IMG/VR virus record: IMGVR_UViG_3300036781_000274 | Coordinates: 1 to 40,132 of that record | DNA length: 40,132 nt | Source of the DNA: a virus | Direction: 5' to 3' (one strand) | Part shown: positions 33,803 through 40,015 of the stretch, one piece after another | Layout: each line of letters starts with the position of its first letter | Position numbering within the stretch: position 1 is the first letter of the stretch | The notes under the pieces: model-generated | What the model was told of the DNA's origin: nothing | The model's database searches: none | What the model saw: the letters and a program-made list of their open reading frames with translations, nothing else | Program-made: the position numbers and the translations under genes

Positions 33803-34120
33803 CTACTGTCCCGGCATCACTCCGCCACCCGCTGATGCATCCGGCGCCGCGCCACCCGGAGCTGCTGACGCATCGGGCGCTGCACCCGCGTCAGGCGGCG
33901 GTTCATTCATCCCGAACTGTTCCGCCGCGTGGTCGCCGGCCTCGTCTGCAGTCATGCTGACGGCGGTGTTTTTCCGCTCGGGTTCGGTCTCGGCGTCTCC
34001 GCGCTTCTTTTTGTACGTCTGATGATGAACGTAATGCCCGTCTTCGGTCTCTTCAATCGTGTGCTTGTGAAGGTGTTTTCGCTCGGGCTTTTTTTCTTTC
34101 TCTTTTTTTTCTTCGGCCAT
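33803..34120 (-). CDS. charged hypothetical protein, possible small terminase
   Basis: A 105-aa protein. Its start is nearly all K/E/H (AEEKKEKEKKPERKHLHKH) with several histidines (HYVHHQTY). The end is a disordered P/A/G/D-rich tail. No HTH is visible. Position immediately upstream of terL is where a small terminase subunit is expected, but the length and composition are poor for one. Confidence 0.5.
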   Translation of the reverse strand: MAEEKKEKEKKPERKHLHKHTIEETEDGHYVHHQTYKKKRGDAETEPERKNTAVSMTADEAGDHAAEQFGMNEPPPDAGAAPDASAAPGGAAPDASAGGGVMPGQ

Positions 34121-34138
34121 ACTTCCCTCCTTTAGGGT

Positions 34139-34253
34139 TGGTTGGATCGCCAGGACTCGAACCTGGACGCCACACTTTCTACCGGGATATCACTCGGTAG
34201 GTTTGTGCGACACAGCCTCTCCGGCTGCGCGTCTACCATTTCGCCACAATCCA
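34139..34253 (-). tRNA. leucine-type tRNA with aberrant anticodon loop and oversized variable arm
   Basis: Read on the minus strand from 34253: acceptor TGGATTG pairs with CGATCCA (one G-U), then a 3-bp D stem GCG/CGC with AAATGGTAGA loop as in leucine tRNAs. The anticodon arm is CAGCC-GGAGA-GGCTG, so the loop has 5 bases. Opening the top pair gives a 7-base CGGAGAG with GAG in the anticodon place but G instead of U at 33. The variable arm is about 45 bases and folds as CGCACA/TGTGGCG enclosing CTACCG/CGGTAG. T arm CCAGG-TTCGAGT-CCTGG, discriminator A and encoded CCA are normal. It lies inside the late operon. Confidence 0.75.
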
Positions 34254-34262
34254 AATCAATCT

Positions 34263-34892
34263 CTAGCCGACGCTGAACTTCTGAATGTTCACTGTCGTCA
34301 GTGCCCCACCAGTGGCTCCGCTGGATGCGAAGGTGAGGGTAAAGCCTGGGAGATTCGCTACGGTCGGAGGGTTCGCGGACGGATTGCCCTGGTTGAGAAA
34401 TCCGCTGGGGAAGTTGGAGAGGGTTACCGCTGCCACAATGATTTTGTTGACGTAGAAGTCGATTTTACCGACCAGTAGTCCGCTCACTGAATCGAAGATG
34501 AGTTGCGCATGTGCAAACCATGCCGCGATCGCGGTGTTCTGCGTGATCGCGCCGCTGCTGCCCAGCAATGTATTGCTGGCGATGGTATCGCTGACCCCCT
34601 CGTACACGTCGATGGTCACAGTTCCGCTAGCCCTGGTCTGTATGTAGCCGGAAGCATAGAGGTCAAACACGGTCTGTTCAAGCTGCGTGTCGGGCGGGAT
34701 CTGGATCGCGAGGGGAACAGCAGCATTTGGCGCGCTGGGTGCAATCGTCTGGGTGGCTGCTGCCAGCGTGAACTGAACCGGCAATATGCCGGCCAGCGTC
34801 TGGGTCTGCGTCGCCTGCTGGTTGAGGGGGATTTGGTTCGCTACGCTGGCCGCTCCTGAATTAGGGCCATAGGGACGATCTGACAGAGCCAT
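34263..34892 (-). CDS. beta-rich structural protein
   Basis: A 209-aa protein, T/A/G/V-rich. Segments such as LYASGYIQTRASGTVTIDVYEG and GFTLTFASSGATGG form regular strands, like a decoration or fibre protein. CCAGGAGAGTAAGT precedes the ATG. Similar in style to the gene at 25928 but without obvious sequence identity. Function in the virion is inferred from the location. Confidence 0.6.
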   Translation of the reverse strand: MALSDRPYGPNSGAASVANQIPLNQQATQTQTLAGILPVQFTLAAATQTIAPSAPNAAVPLAIQIPPDTQLEQTVFDLYASGYIQTRASGTVTIDVYEGVSDTIASNTLLGSSGAITQNTAIAAWFAHAQLIFDSVSGLLVGKIDFYVNKIIVAAVTLSNFPSGFLNQGNPSANPPTVANLPGFTLTFASSGATGGALTTVNIQKFSVG

Positions 34893-34918
34893 ACTTACTC
34901 TCCTGGGGGGGCTGCATG

Positions 34919-35161
34919 TTATTGCACATTCTCGGCAAGTCTACTCTCGCCGCGATTTTCGTCCAGCAGTTTATCTTTTCGGGGCGTCCTGCGGAGTGCC
35001 TTGCGGCTTACGATTGCTGTAAACCCGTCCTCGAAACGCACCTGCACGTTGCCGATGGTATTTCTAACCCCGATAATCTCACACCGCTTGCCCTGGCGGT
35101 CGAAGCGGTTCCAGCGCAGCACATGCGGGAATGGATCTGTATCTGTTGGCAGTGGCCTCAT
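34919..35161 (-). CDS. small conserved phage protein
   Basis: An 80-aa protein. The pattern RWNRFDRQGKRCEIIG then VRFEDGFTAIVSRKALRR recalls a small family I remember in many proteobacterial phages (unknown function). The last 20 residues are charged. It overlaps the gene upstream by 4 bp (ATGA), and GGAGG lies 10 bases before the ATG. Confidence 0.6.
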   Translation of the reverse strand: MRPLPTDTDPFPHVLRWNRFDRQGKRCEIIGVRNTIGNVQVRFEDGFTAIVSRKALRRTPRKDKLLDENRGESRLAENVQ

Positions 35162-35355
35162 GTCTGTGCAACCTCCAGTTCTCTCAGATCCCCCAAAAGT
35201 CGTAGAAGCTCACCTGGCGTTGTGATGGTAGCCGGATCTTCAGAGCAGTTCACGAACTCCTGCGGCTCCTCGGTGTTTCGCATGTAGGCAATCAGAATAT
35301 CGACGAGTGCCATTTGCTGGCTCCTGGTCAATCTCACAACCACATTAACGCTCAT
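35158..35355 (-). CDS. small hypothetical helical protein
   Basis: A 65-aa protein from the ATG at 35355, with GG five bases ahead; a GTG at 35361 is the other choice. It is mainly one long helix (LTRSQQMALVDILIAYM) and a second (PGELLRLLGDLREL), suited to a protein-protein role. Unknown function. Confidence 0.5.
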   Translation of the reverse strand: MSVNVVVRLTRSQQMALVDILIAYMRNTEEPQEFVNCSEDPATITTPGELLRLLGDLRELEVAQT

Positions 35356-35752
35356 AGTCACCTATCGCATCGCGCAGCTCGCGAAGCAAACTAACGCTAA
35401 CTTCGATCACTTCCGTGTCGGCGATGTCATCAAATTTTTCGCCTGCGCGCAATGACTCCTGCGCTTCGTTGCTCACCTCCAGAGCTGCCCGATAAAGTCG
35501 GGTCGCGGCCTCCACCGAAAATTTCTGCTCGAACTTGCGGAATCGTTTGTATGCCTCGCGTTCCTCTGGCGTGCTTGGGCGGCGGCAGTATCGACAGTCT
35601 TTTTTGTCCGTGATGGCTTGCAGTTGAGCACGGCGCAGCTTCGCGTGTTCTTTCGTGCATGTGATAGCGCCGCGCATCAGTCGATCTTTTGGAACTTCGT
35701 CTTTACAAATAACGCAGTGGGTTTTGATGTCGTCGTAAGTTTTTCTAGCCAT
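35345..35752 (-). CDS. zinc-finger hypothetical protein
   Basis: A 135-aa protein with two zinc-like units at the N-terminus: CVIC...CTKEH (13-37) and CRYC (53-56), then helices to the end. Possibly a DNA-binding accessory of the RusA-like resolvase, whose gene it overlaps by 8 bp. Confidence 0.6.
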   Translation of the reverse strand: MARKTYDDIKTHCVICKDEVPKDRLMRGAITCTKEHAKLRRAQLQAITDKKDCRYCRRPSTPEEREAYKRFRKFEQKFSVEAATRLYRAALEVSNEAQESLRAGEKFDDIADTEVIEVSVSLLRELRDAIGDYER

Positions 35753-36227
35753 TTTTCCCTTCCCTGTGAAACATGTCTCGCATTCGTTCGGCCAGCGTTC
35801 GCCGCTGTTGACATATCGAAGCGATGATGAGTGTTCCGGCCTTATCTCGATATCGATCTTCTACCTCGATATGCCATTTCCTCACTCGCGCGTCGGAGTG
35901 AATGATTACAGCGTTGACCAGGCTGTCTGCGATGCACTTCCAATTGTTATCTCCGTCGCCGCGCTCGCCTTTTCCTAAAAACACTGTCACGGTCAACGCA
36001 TAACGGATATTGTTTTTTTCTTTCGCGGTAAGTGGTACTAGAGTTTGACCGCGCGCAAAGATCGCAATCGCATCCCTAAAGGCCTTCGCTTCGGGGGTTA
36101 GCGCAAAGCTCAGTCTGGGGCCGTTGCTGGTGCGTAAAGTAATTGGCTTTTTGTAGTGATTAACAGATGGCGGCGTGAATGGTATTTCTAATATGATGGA
36201 TTTGACACATACCATTTTCATGCCCAT
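35745..36227 (-). CDS. rusA: RusA-like Holliday junction resolvase
   Basis: A 160-aa resolvase of the RusA family, which cuts four-way DNA junctions. It has PFTPPSVNHYKKP near the start and the acidic catalytic cluster DGDNNWKCIADSLVNAVIIHSDARV, where the D residues of DGDN and SDAR match the metal-binding aspartates. M1, M3 and M5 are all possible starts and there is no ribosome site. The gene is the first of the leftward late series and lies divergent from the RHH gene, over a shared -10-like region. Confidence 0.8.
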   Translation of the reverse strand: MGMKMVCVKSIILEIPFTPPSVNHYKKPITLRTSNGPRLSFALTPEAKAFRDAIAIFARGQTLVPLTAKEKNNIRYALTVTVFLGKGERGDGDNNWKCIADSLVNAVIIHSDARVRKWHIEVEDRYRDKAGTLIIASICQQRRTLAERMRDMFHREGKNG

Positions 36228-36232
36228 ATAAT
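36202..36232 (+). promoter_or_regulatory. leaderless promoter for the RHH gene
   Basis: TTGACA (202-207) and a perfect TATAAT (227-232) with a long 19-base spacer. The ATG begins 7 bases after TATAAT (36239), so the transcript would begin at or next to the ATG without a ribosome site. Its reverse, TATTAT, lies just ahead of the RusA-like gene, so the region may also serve leftward transcription. Confidence 0.55.
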
Positions 36233-36238
36233 ACAGGC

Positions 36239-36496
36239 ATGACGACGAAGAGAAAAGCTAAAAGGAAAAAGATGGCCACGAAGGGTAGACCGAAAGGTAA
36301 AAGCCCCTCATATGTAGAGATGGGATTACGTGCAACTCCTGAGGAATGTGGGTTGATTCAAAGAGCGACCGAGGCCGAGGCCGCGCGGCTTCATGTCGTC
36401 GCGTCTCGCAATAACTTCTGTCTGCGTGCTTCTTTGGCGGCAGCGAAAAGAGAATTGGGCATAGTCGATGAACCCAACGGTTCTAACGAGGTTTAG
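36239..36496 (+). CDS. ribbon-helix-helix-like DNA-binding protein
   Basis: An 85-aa protein. The start is very basic (TTKRKAKRKKMATKGRPKGK) with a GRP core like an AT-hook. Residues about 25-80 run as strand YVEMGLRATPEE, helix LIQRATEAEAARL and helix NNFCLRASLAAAKREL, the order of ribbon-helix-helix regulators or antitoxins (DUF1778-like). No toxin partner is adjacent. The convergent gene shares the stop region (36493-36496). Candidate repressor of the element. Confidence 0.55.
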   Translation: MTTKRKAKRKKMATKGRPKGKSPSYVEMGLRATPEECGLIQRATEAEAARLHVVASRNNFCLRASLAAAKRELGIVDEPNGSNEV

Positions 36497-37059
36497 TGTG
36501 TTCCCTGCGCGGCCTCTCTGTCTTCGAGGTCCGCAAACATCCGTTTTAAATCCTCCGCTTCTTCATTGACTGCGTTCGTTTTGATTGGTTCATATTGGTG
36601 GGCGAACTCTTCCAGGTCGTCGTCGAGTATTCGCGCCAACATGAACAGGTTTGTTACCAGCTCCTCCATCGTTTCAAAATCAATTTGAAGGTGGCCGCGC
36701 TCGACGCGCAGCGAGTCCGGCATTCCTGCCAGGCTAACTGGCGATGTGTCGCGGCGCACCATGCTCCGCACTGAGCGGCGAGATGGCGCTTTTTTTTCCG
36801 CTCTTAGCCGGCGCATCAAGGTAGTTACGTCGTCGGTCTCTGACACCTTATCCAGAAACGCCAACAAGCCCTCGCGCTCGGCCAAGTAGCCGGTATTCAC
36901 CTTCAAGGTGGGCACGATCTCCAGCAACCTCGACGCCGCGCCCTGCTGGATCTGGAATAGGACCTCCAACTCCGTGCGCGTGTAATGCGACCTCACCGAA
37001 TTGTCCACCGATCGCCGGATCTCATGCAGCCGTGGGAGCCATGTAATCGGTCGCGCCAT
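36493..37059 (-). CDS. hypothetical protein, possible DNA-binding regulator
   Basis: A 188-aa protein with no family I can name. Residues about 25-75 (RTELEVLFQIQQGAASRLLEIVPTLKVN, then YLAEREGLLAFLDKV) have the look of a helix-turn-helix with a following helix. The middle is arginine-rich (KKAPSRRSVRSMVRRD). The end is acidic. It sits between the RHH gene and parA, so a regulatory role is plausible. GGGA lies 11 bases before the ATG. Confidence 0.5.
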   Translation of the reverse strand: MARPITWLPRLHEIRRSVDNSVRSHYTRTELEVLFQIQQGAASRLLEIVPTLKVNTGYLAEREGLLAFLDKVSETDDVTTLMRRLRAEKKAPSRRSVRSMVRRDTSPVSLAGMPDSLRVERGHLQIDFETMEELVTNLFMLARILDDDLEEFAHQYEPIKTNAVNEEAEDLKRMFADLEDREAAQGTH

Positions 37060-37173
37060 CGTTCAAAGTCCCTTCCCTGGGCTAAGTTGCTATCGTTCTC
37101 AGATGCCGGGGGATTATTACAAGCTCTCACCATAACCCCAAAATAGGCAATTTCTCGGCTTTTGTAGAAGTGT

Positions 37174-37188
37174 ATTACACGGTGTAAT
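37174..37188. promoter_or_regulatory. 15-bp palindromic operator of the par operon
   Basis: ATTACAC-G-GTGTAAT, a perfect palindrome with one central base, in the 215-base gap before parA. A related half-degenerate version TTACACCGTTTA occurs in the putative rep promoter at 39512-39523. Confidence 0.55.
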
Positions 37189-37274
37189 CTCCGGTGTAGA
37201 GATTACAGTAAGCTATACGGTAGAACCTCTGTATGCACTACCGTAATCCCTACGGTGTGGCATATCGTAATCTC
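37184..37274. repeat. cluster of GTAATCTC-type and TACGGTAG inverted repeats before parA
   Basis: GTAATCTC at 37184 and inverted GAGATTAC at 37199; GTAATCCC at 37243; GTAATCTC again at 37267-37274, directly against the ATG. In addition TACGGTAG (37216) and CTACCGTA (37238) form an inverted pair. Such clusters before parA usually act as centromere and/or autoregulation sites bound by the small partner protein. parA itself has no strong ribosome site. Confidence 0.6.
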
Positions 37275-38015
37275 ATGCCAATCATTGTTGCCATTGCGAA
37301 CCAAAAAGGCGGCTGCGGAAAGACCACCACCACCATGAACCTCGCCGGCGGCCTCTCCCGCGCCAAGTATTCCGTACTGGTCGTCGATGCCGATCCGCAA
37401 GCCAGTTCGACCGTTTGGAGCCTGGCACAAGGGCAGGGAAGGCTGCCGTTTGATGTCAGGCCGGCTCGCCAACTCAAATGGCGCTTCTCGGCCCTCCAGG
37501 AGGCCGAGGAGGAGATTGTTCTGGTCGACTGTCCTCCTGGCATCACCGACCCGAACGACGAGGCCGCCAGGTTCACCAGGGCGGTACTCCGTGGGGTCGA
37601 CGCAATCCTGGTGCCGCTCCGTCACACGACGCTCGATTTCTCAGCGGCGGCCAGCTTCGTGCTCTACCTGATGCGCGAGAAGATGCCAGAAACTAAGGTC
37701 GCCGTTCTCATCAACGCCCGCAAGAATACCCTCCTCGGTCGTCAGTCGCTGGACAAGGCTGCGGTCCTGTTCTCGCCGATCGAGGGTACTGTCGTCCTCA
37801 ACACCACCATCGGCGATCGCGCTCCGATTGCGGAAGTGTCCGGGTCCGGTGAAACCATCTTTGACTATGCTCCCAGCCATACAGCGGCGAAAGAGTACGT
37901 CGAACTAACTAAGGAGATCCTGTCATGGCTCAGAAACGTGCCCCCCTCGCCGCATACGCTCTCGAAAGCCTCCACGCTGACATTGCCCCCATCCGAGATC
38001 ACCGAACGCCTGTAG
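37275..38015 (+). CDS. parA: ParA partition ATPase
   Basis: A 246-aa ParA/MinD-family ATPase. Deviant Walker A KGGCGKTT (11-18), LVVDADPQ, and IVLVDCPPG follow in order. It moves plasmid copies apart by ATP-driven DNA binding. ATG 37275 is preferred, since the N-terminus then begins directly with the strand before Walker A; 37233 is possible. The last 30 residues (VPPSPHTLSKASTL...) are encoded by DNA that also encodes the partner protein (91-bp overlap), and are probably a disordered tail. Confidence 0.88.
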   Translation: MPIIVAIANQKGGCGKTTTTMNLAGGLSRAKYSVLVVDADPQASSTVWSLAQGQGRLPFDVRPARQLKWRFSALQEAEEEIVLVDCPPGITDPNDEAARFTRAVLRGVDAILVPLRHTTLDFSAAASFVLYLMREKMPETKVAVLINARKNTLLGRQSLDKAAVLFSPIEGTVVLNTTIGDRAPIAEVSGSGETIFDYAPSHTAAKEYVELTKEILSWLRNVPPSPHTLSKASTLTLPPSEITERL

Positions 38016-38260
38016 AGGCTCCTAGCGAGTTTCCGATCGTATTGCCAGTTGGTGAACCGGATACCCCTGGCGCGACCATTCTTGAGAGTTTTGCATCGCT
38101 TCGGCCTGGCGCGAAGCGCGAACGCATGGTGCCGTATCCCATTCGATTGCCTGTAGCCCAGATTGCCCGACTTGAGCAGTTGAAGCGCGATCGTGGCGTT
38201 ATCCCTGCTGAGTTCATCCGCGACGCGGTGGCGGGCTGTCTGGCGCTGCTGCCGGACTAA
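37925..38260 (+). CDS. ribbon-helix-helix ParA partner (ParB/ParG-like)
   Basis: A 111-aa protein. A long, flexible N-terminal region (1-65) and a C-terminal RHH-like unit (about 66-105: YPIRLPVAQIARLEQLKRDRG, AEFIRDAVAGCLALL). This is the plan of ParG-type centromere-binding proteins. AAGGAG lies 8 bases before the ATG. The gene overlaps parA by 91 bp in another frame, and a hairpin follows its stop. Confidence 0.75.
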   Translation: MAQKRAPLAAYALESLHADIAPIRDHRTPVEAPSEFPIVLPVGEPDTPGATILESFASLRPGAKRERMVPYPIRLPVAQIARLEQLKRDRGVIPAEFIRDAVAGCLALLPD

Positions 38261-38293
38261 AAAAGGGGTGCTCGCCTGGCGAGTGAGCACCCC
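38259..38293 (-). terminator. intrinsic terminator for leftward rep transcription
   Basis: GGGGTGCTC and GAGCACCCC make a 9-bp stem with a further small inner pairing. In the minus sense it is followed by a run of six T (six A at 38259-38264 on the plus strand), so it ends transcripts coming from repA and the 47-aa gene. It may also weakly help end the par operon. Confidence 0.75.
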
Positions 38294-38309
38294 AATCTGC
38301 CTTTGGTTC

Positions 38310-38334
38310 CTCTCATCGTTGGGAGAGCTTTTTT
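38310..38334 (+). terminator. weak rightward terminator of the par operon
   Basis: CTCTC and GAGAG (5-bp stem, 8-base loop) followed by CTTTTTT. The stem is short. Its T run includes the stop codon of the opposing 47-aa gene. Confidence 0.4.
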
Positions 38335-38476
38335 ACTGAACTTTTGTTTGTTCCCGATCGAAGCGCATCTTCCGCAGCTCTGTCCTGATGTCTTGAAGCG
38401 TGCGCAGTAGATCAAATGCGATGATGACGGCCACGAACCATCCAACAATCTTGAGTATGACGATCACGAGGCTCAT
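38333..38476 (-). CDS. 47-aa single-pass membrane protein after repA
   Basis: A small gene that begins immediately after the repA stop (TAG-ATG). Residues 2-24 form one transmembrane helix (SLVIVILKIVGWFVAVIIAFDLL); the rest is charged and helical. It is like the 64-aa protein at 930 in plan. Translation is probably coupled to repA. It could tie the replicon to the membrane or regulate copy number; unproven. Confidence 0.55.
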   Translation of the reverse strand: MSLVIVILKIVGWFVAVIIAFDLLRTLQDIRTELRKMRFDREQTKVQ

Positions 38477-39490
38477 CTAGCCGAGGTCCACCTTTACGCG
38501 CGGCGCGATCGCTGGCCGGCTGACGCGGATCTCCAGACCGCCGCCCTGGGGAGGGTAACCAAACTTGAGTCCTGGGTGGGCTAACTTCACCTTGCGCATT
38601 GCGCCCTTGATTTTTTTCTTGAGGTTGCCCTGGTCTGCGTATTCGCAGCCGAGCTGTTGGCCCAGCAGTCTCCATGTGATGAAGTGCTTGGTTTTCCCTC
38701 TCTGCTTGAGGTTTGCGCCGATGTAGTTGCAAAAAAGATATAAATCCAGCGCCAGCGGCGACTTTCGCAATATGCCGATTGCACGCATATCAAACGGAAT
38801 CGCGCTCTCCATAATCGCGGCGAAGAAGGTAGGGCTAAGGTCGATGTAACTGGCGAACAGTGCGCGTTTTCCAGGCGTCCACCATCCGATCTGGCTTTCC
38901 TCAACGATCGGTTGCTGGCGCGTGAATTCCATCTCGGCGTGTTGCAGCTTTTCTCCGTCCCAGGCGGTGTCGCGGTATCGGGTCCGATAGCTGATGTGCG
39001 ACATGATGAGACGAGCGAATTGGTCTTTTACTCGCGCCGTGTCGCTTCGTTTTCCGCCCTTCGTTGTGTCCAGCCCCAACTCATGCGAGAAGTCAGCTAG
39101 GCGGCCTCCGAGATGAAGCCGCCGCACCCCTGTACGCTTAGCCTCGGTGACTATCCAGATGAGAATCAGGCGCGGCAAAATGCCATAGGGATACCCCACT
39201 GAACAGTCGTTTTTTTCATCCCATCCGGGTTGAATGACGAGTGTGTAATCACCGTTCTTACGCTTCCATACCGGCACTTTACCCGGATCTTTATGGGGCA
39301 ACGTGCATTGCACCAAAAAGCGCGCAAGGAAGGCGGTTTTTCCCAGCGGATCGCCCTTGATTTCTTCCGATCCCTGGATAAGTTTTAGGTCCGCTTTGGT
39401 TGGTTCTGGGGTGGCTGCGGCGGTCCCGATTTGCTCTTTCAGGCCCGTTACATCTGCGATCTCAGCGATGGAATTGGGAAGGTCGTTCAT
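38477..39490 (-). CDS. repA: RepA-family replication initiator
   Basis: A 337-aa plasmid initiator of the RepA group (PF04796-like). The signature segment YGILPRLILIWIVTEAKRTGVRRLHLGG, then FSHELGLDTTKGGKRSDTARVKDQFARLIMSHISY (about 104-170) is clear. The C-terminal part is a winged-helix-like region with WRLLGQQLGCEYADQGNLKKKIKGAMRKV. It binds the iterons at 39622-39839 and opens the origin with DnaA. AAGGA is only four bases before the ATG, and the start lies in the inverted repeat 39488-39501, pointing to autoregulation. Confidence 0.88.
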   Translation of the reverse strand: MNDLPNSIAEIADVTGLKEQIGTAAATPEPTKADLKLIQGSEEIKGDPLGKTAFLARFLVQCTLPHKDPGKVPVWKRKNGDYTLVIQPGWDEKNDCSVGYPYGILPRLILIWIVTEAKRTGVRRLHLGGRLADFSHELGLDTTKGGKRSDTARVKDQFARLIMSHISYRTRYRDTAWDGEKLQHAEMEFTRQQPIVEESQIGWWTPGKRALFASYIDLSPTFFAAIMESAIPFDMRAIGILRKSPLALDLYLFCNYIGANLKQRGKTKHFITWRLLGQQLGCEYADQGNLKKKIKGAMRKVKLAHPGLKFGYPPQGGGLEIRVSRPAIAPRVKVDLG

Positions 39491-39501
39491 AAGTCCTTAT
39501 G
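39488..39501. promoter_or_regulatory. palindrome over the repA start and ribosome site
   Basis: CATAAG-TC-CTTATG on the plus strand; in the mRNA this is the AAGG ribosome site and the AUG. Binding of a protein here, or folding in RNA, would block repA translation or transcription. Confidence 0.5.
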
Positions 39502-39508
39502 ACTAGCC

Positions 39509-39536
39509 ACGTTACACCGTTTACCCATTTTGTCCA
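39509..39536 (-). promoter_or_regulatory. putative repA promoter
   Basis: On the minus strand TGGACA (-35, 39531-39536) and TAACGT (-10, 39509-39514) are 16 bases apart, giving a short leader. The -35 overlaps a DnaA-box-like TTGTCCACA, and the spacer holds TTACACCGTTTA, which resembles the parA operator. Confidence 0.45.
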
Positions 39537-39538
39537 CA
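39530..39538 (+). promoter_or_regulatory. DnaA box, variant
   Basis: TTGTCCACA, one base from TTATCCACA. It lies upstream of the rep gene and over its promoter. Confidence 0.55.
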
Positions 39539-39569
39539 TATTTTTGGTACAACCTTTGGTTCACATACA

Positions 39570-39672
39570 AAAAGCGAATTAATTTTATCCACACCGCGCT
39601 GTGGGTCTAAAAAGTTTTCCACGCTGAAACGGTACCCCCCCCCTTCGGCGCAGAGAAAGCGAATTAATTTTA
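39570..39672 (+). repeat. AAAGCGAATTAATTTTA repeats of the origin
   Basis: AAAGCGAATTAATTTTA occurs twice (about 39571 and 39657), and the shorter ATTCGCTTTTT at 39749 is an inverted partial copy. They alternate with the iterons and could be a second protein site or part of the unwinding element. Confidence 0.55.
39585..39593 (+). promoter_or_regulatory. DnaA box, consensus
   Basis: Perfect TTATCCACA. Its CCACA also forms a small inverted repeat with TGTGG at 39600. Confidence 0.8.
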
Positions 39673-39839
39673 CCGCTGAAACGGTACCCCCCCTTTCAAA
39701 AATGTTCTTTATTGGTAGGCATTTTTACATCATTTCACCATTTCAATGATTCGCTTTTTCATCACCACTTTCTTACAAAATTGGTTTTTAAGTGACCGCT
39801 GAAACGGTACCCCCTTTTACCGCTGAAACGGTACCCCCC
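39622..39839 (+). repeat. origin of replication with four RepA iterons
   Basis: Four direct copies of CGCTGAAACGGTACCCCC at about 39622, 39674, 39797 and 39821. The longer C tracts vary from 5 to 9. The stretch 39698-39795 between copies 2 and 3 is AT-rich and is the probable unwinding region. Together with the DnaA boxes and the adjacent repA this is a typical theta plasmid origin. No gene is supported in 39491-40132. Confidence 0.85.
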
Positions 39840-39842
39840 AAA

Positions 39843-39882
39843 TACCATGTAGTAGAGGCATGTAGTTAAGTACCATGTAGTA
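39843..39882 (+). repeat. TACCATGTAGTA direct repeats
   Basis: TACCATGTAGTA twice (39843, 39871) with GCATGTAGTTAA between (39859). Regular spacing of about 14 bases. It may be a regulator site between origin and the right-end palindrome. Confidence 0.55.
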
Positions 39883-40000
39883 AGGCGGGGTCGGCATTCG
39901 GTGGAAAATGTGCAAAACCCTGCTCTCGCGCTCCGCGCACCCTCCAGGCGAATTCATCACCCTAGCCTTCCCTTTCCCTCCATCCACTTCTTCGGCGCGT

Positions 40001-40015
40001 TGGAACATGGTTCCA
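40001..40015. promoter_or_regulatory. 15-bp palindromic operator candidate, copy 2
   Basis: Identical to the palindrome at 132-146 (TGGAAC-ATG-GTTCCA). A TATATT lies at 40021-40026 and a TTGGAA overlaps the left half, giving a possible rightward promoter with a short 15-base spacer. Confidence 0.6.

Noticed and set aside
34139-34253. Phage attachment site in the tRNA
   Set aside because: No integrase gene is present, and the whole tRNA with odd arms is kept rather than only a 3' end.
39817-40008. 63-aa frame on the minus strand in the origin region
   Set aside because: It runs through an iteron and the TACCATGTAGTA repeats and starts in the palindrome, with no ribosome site.
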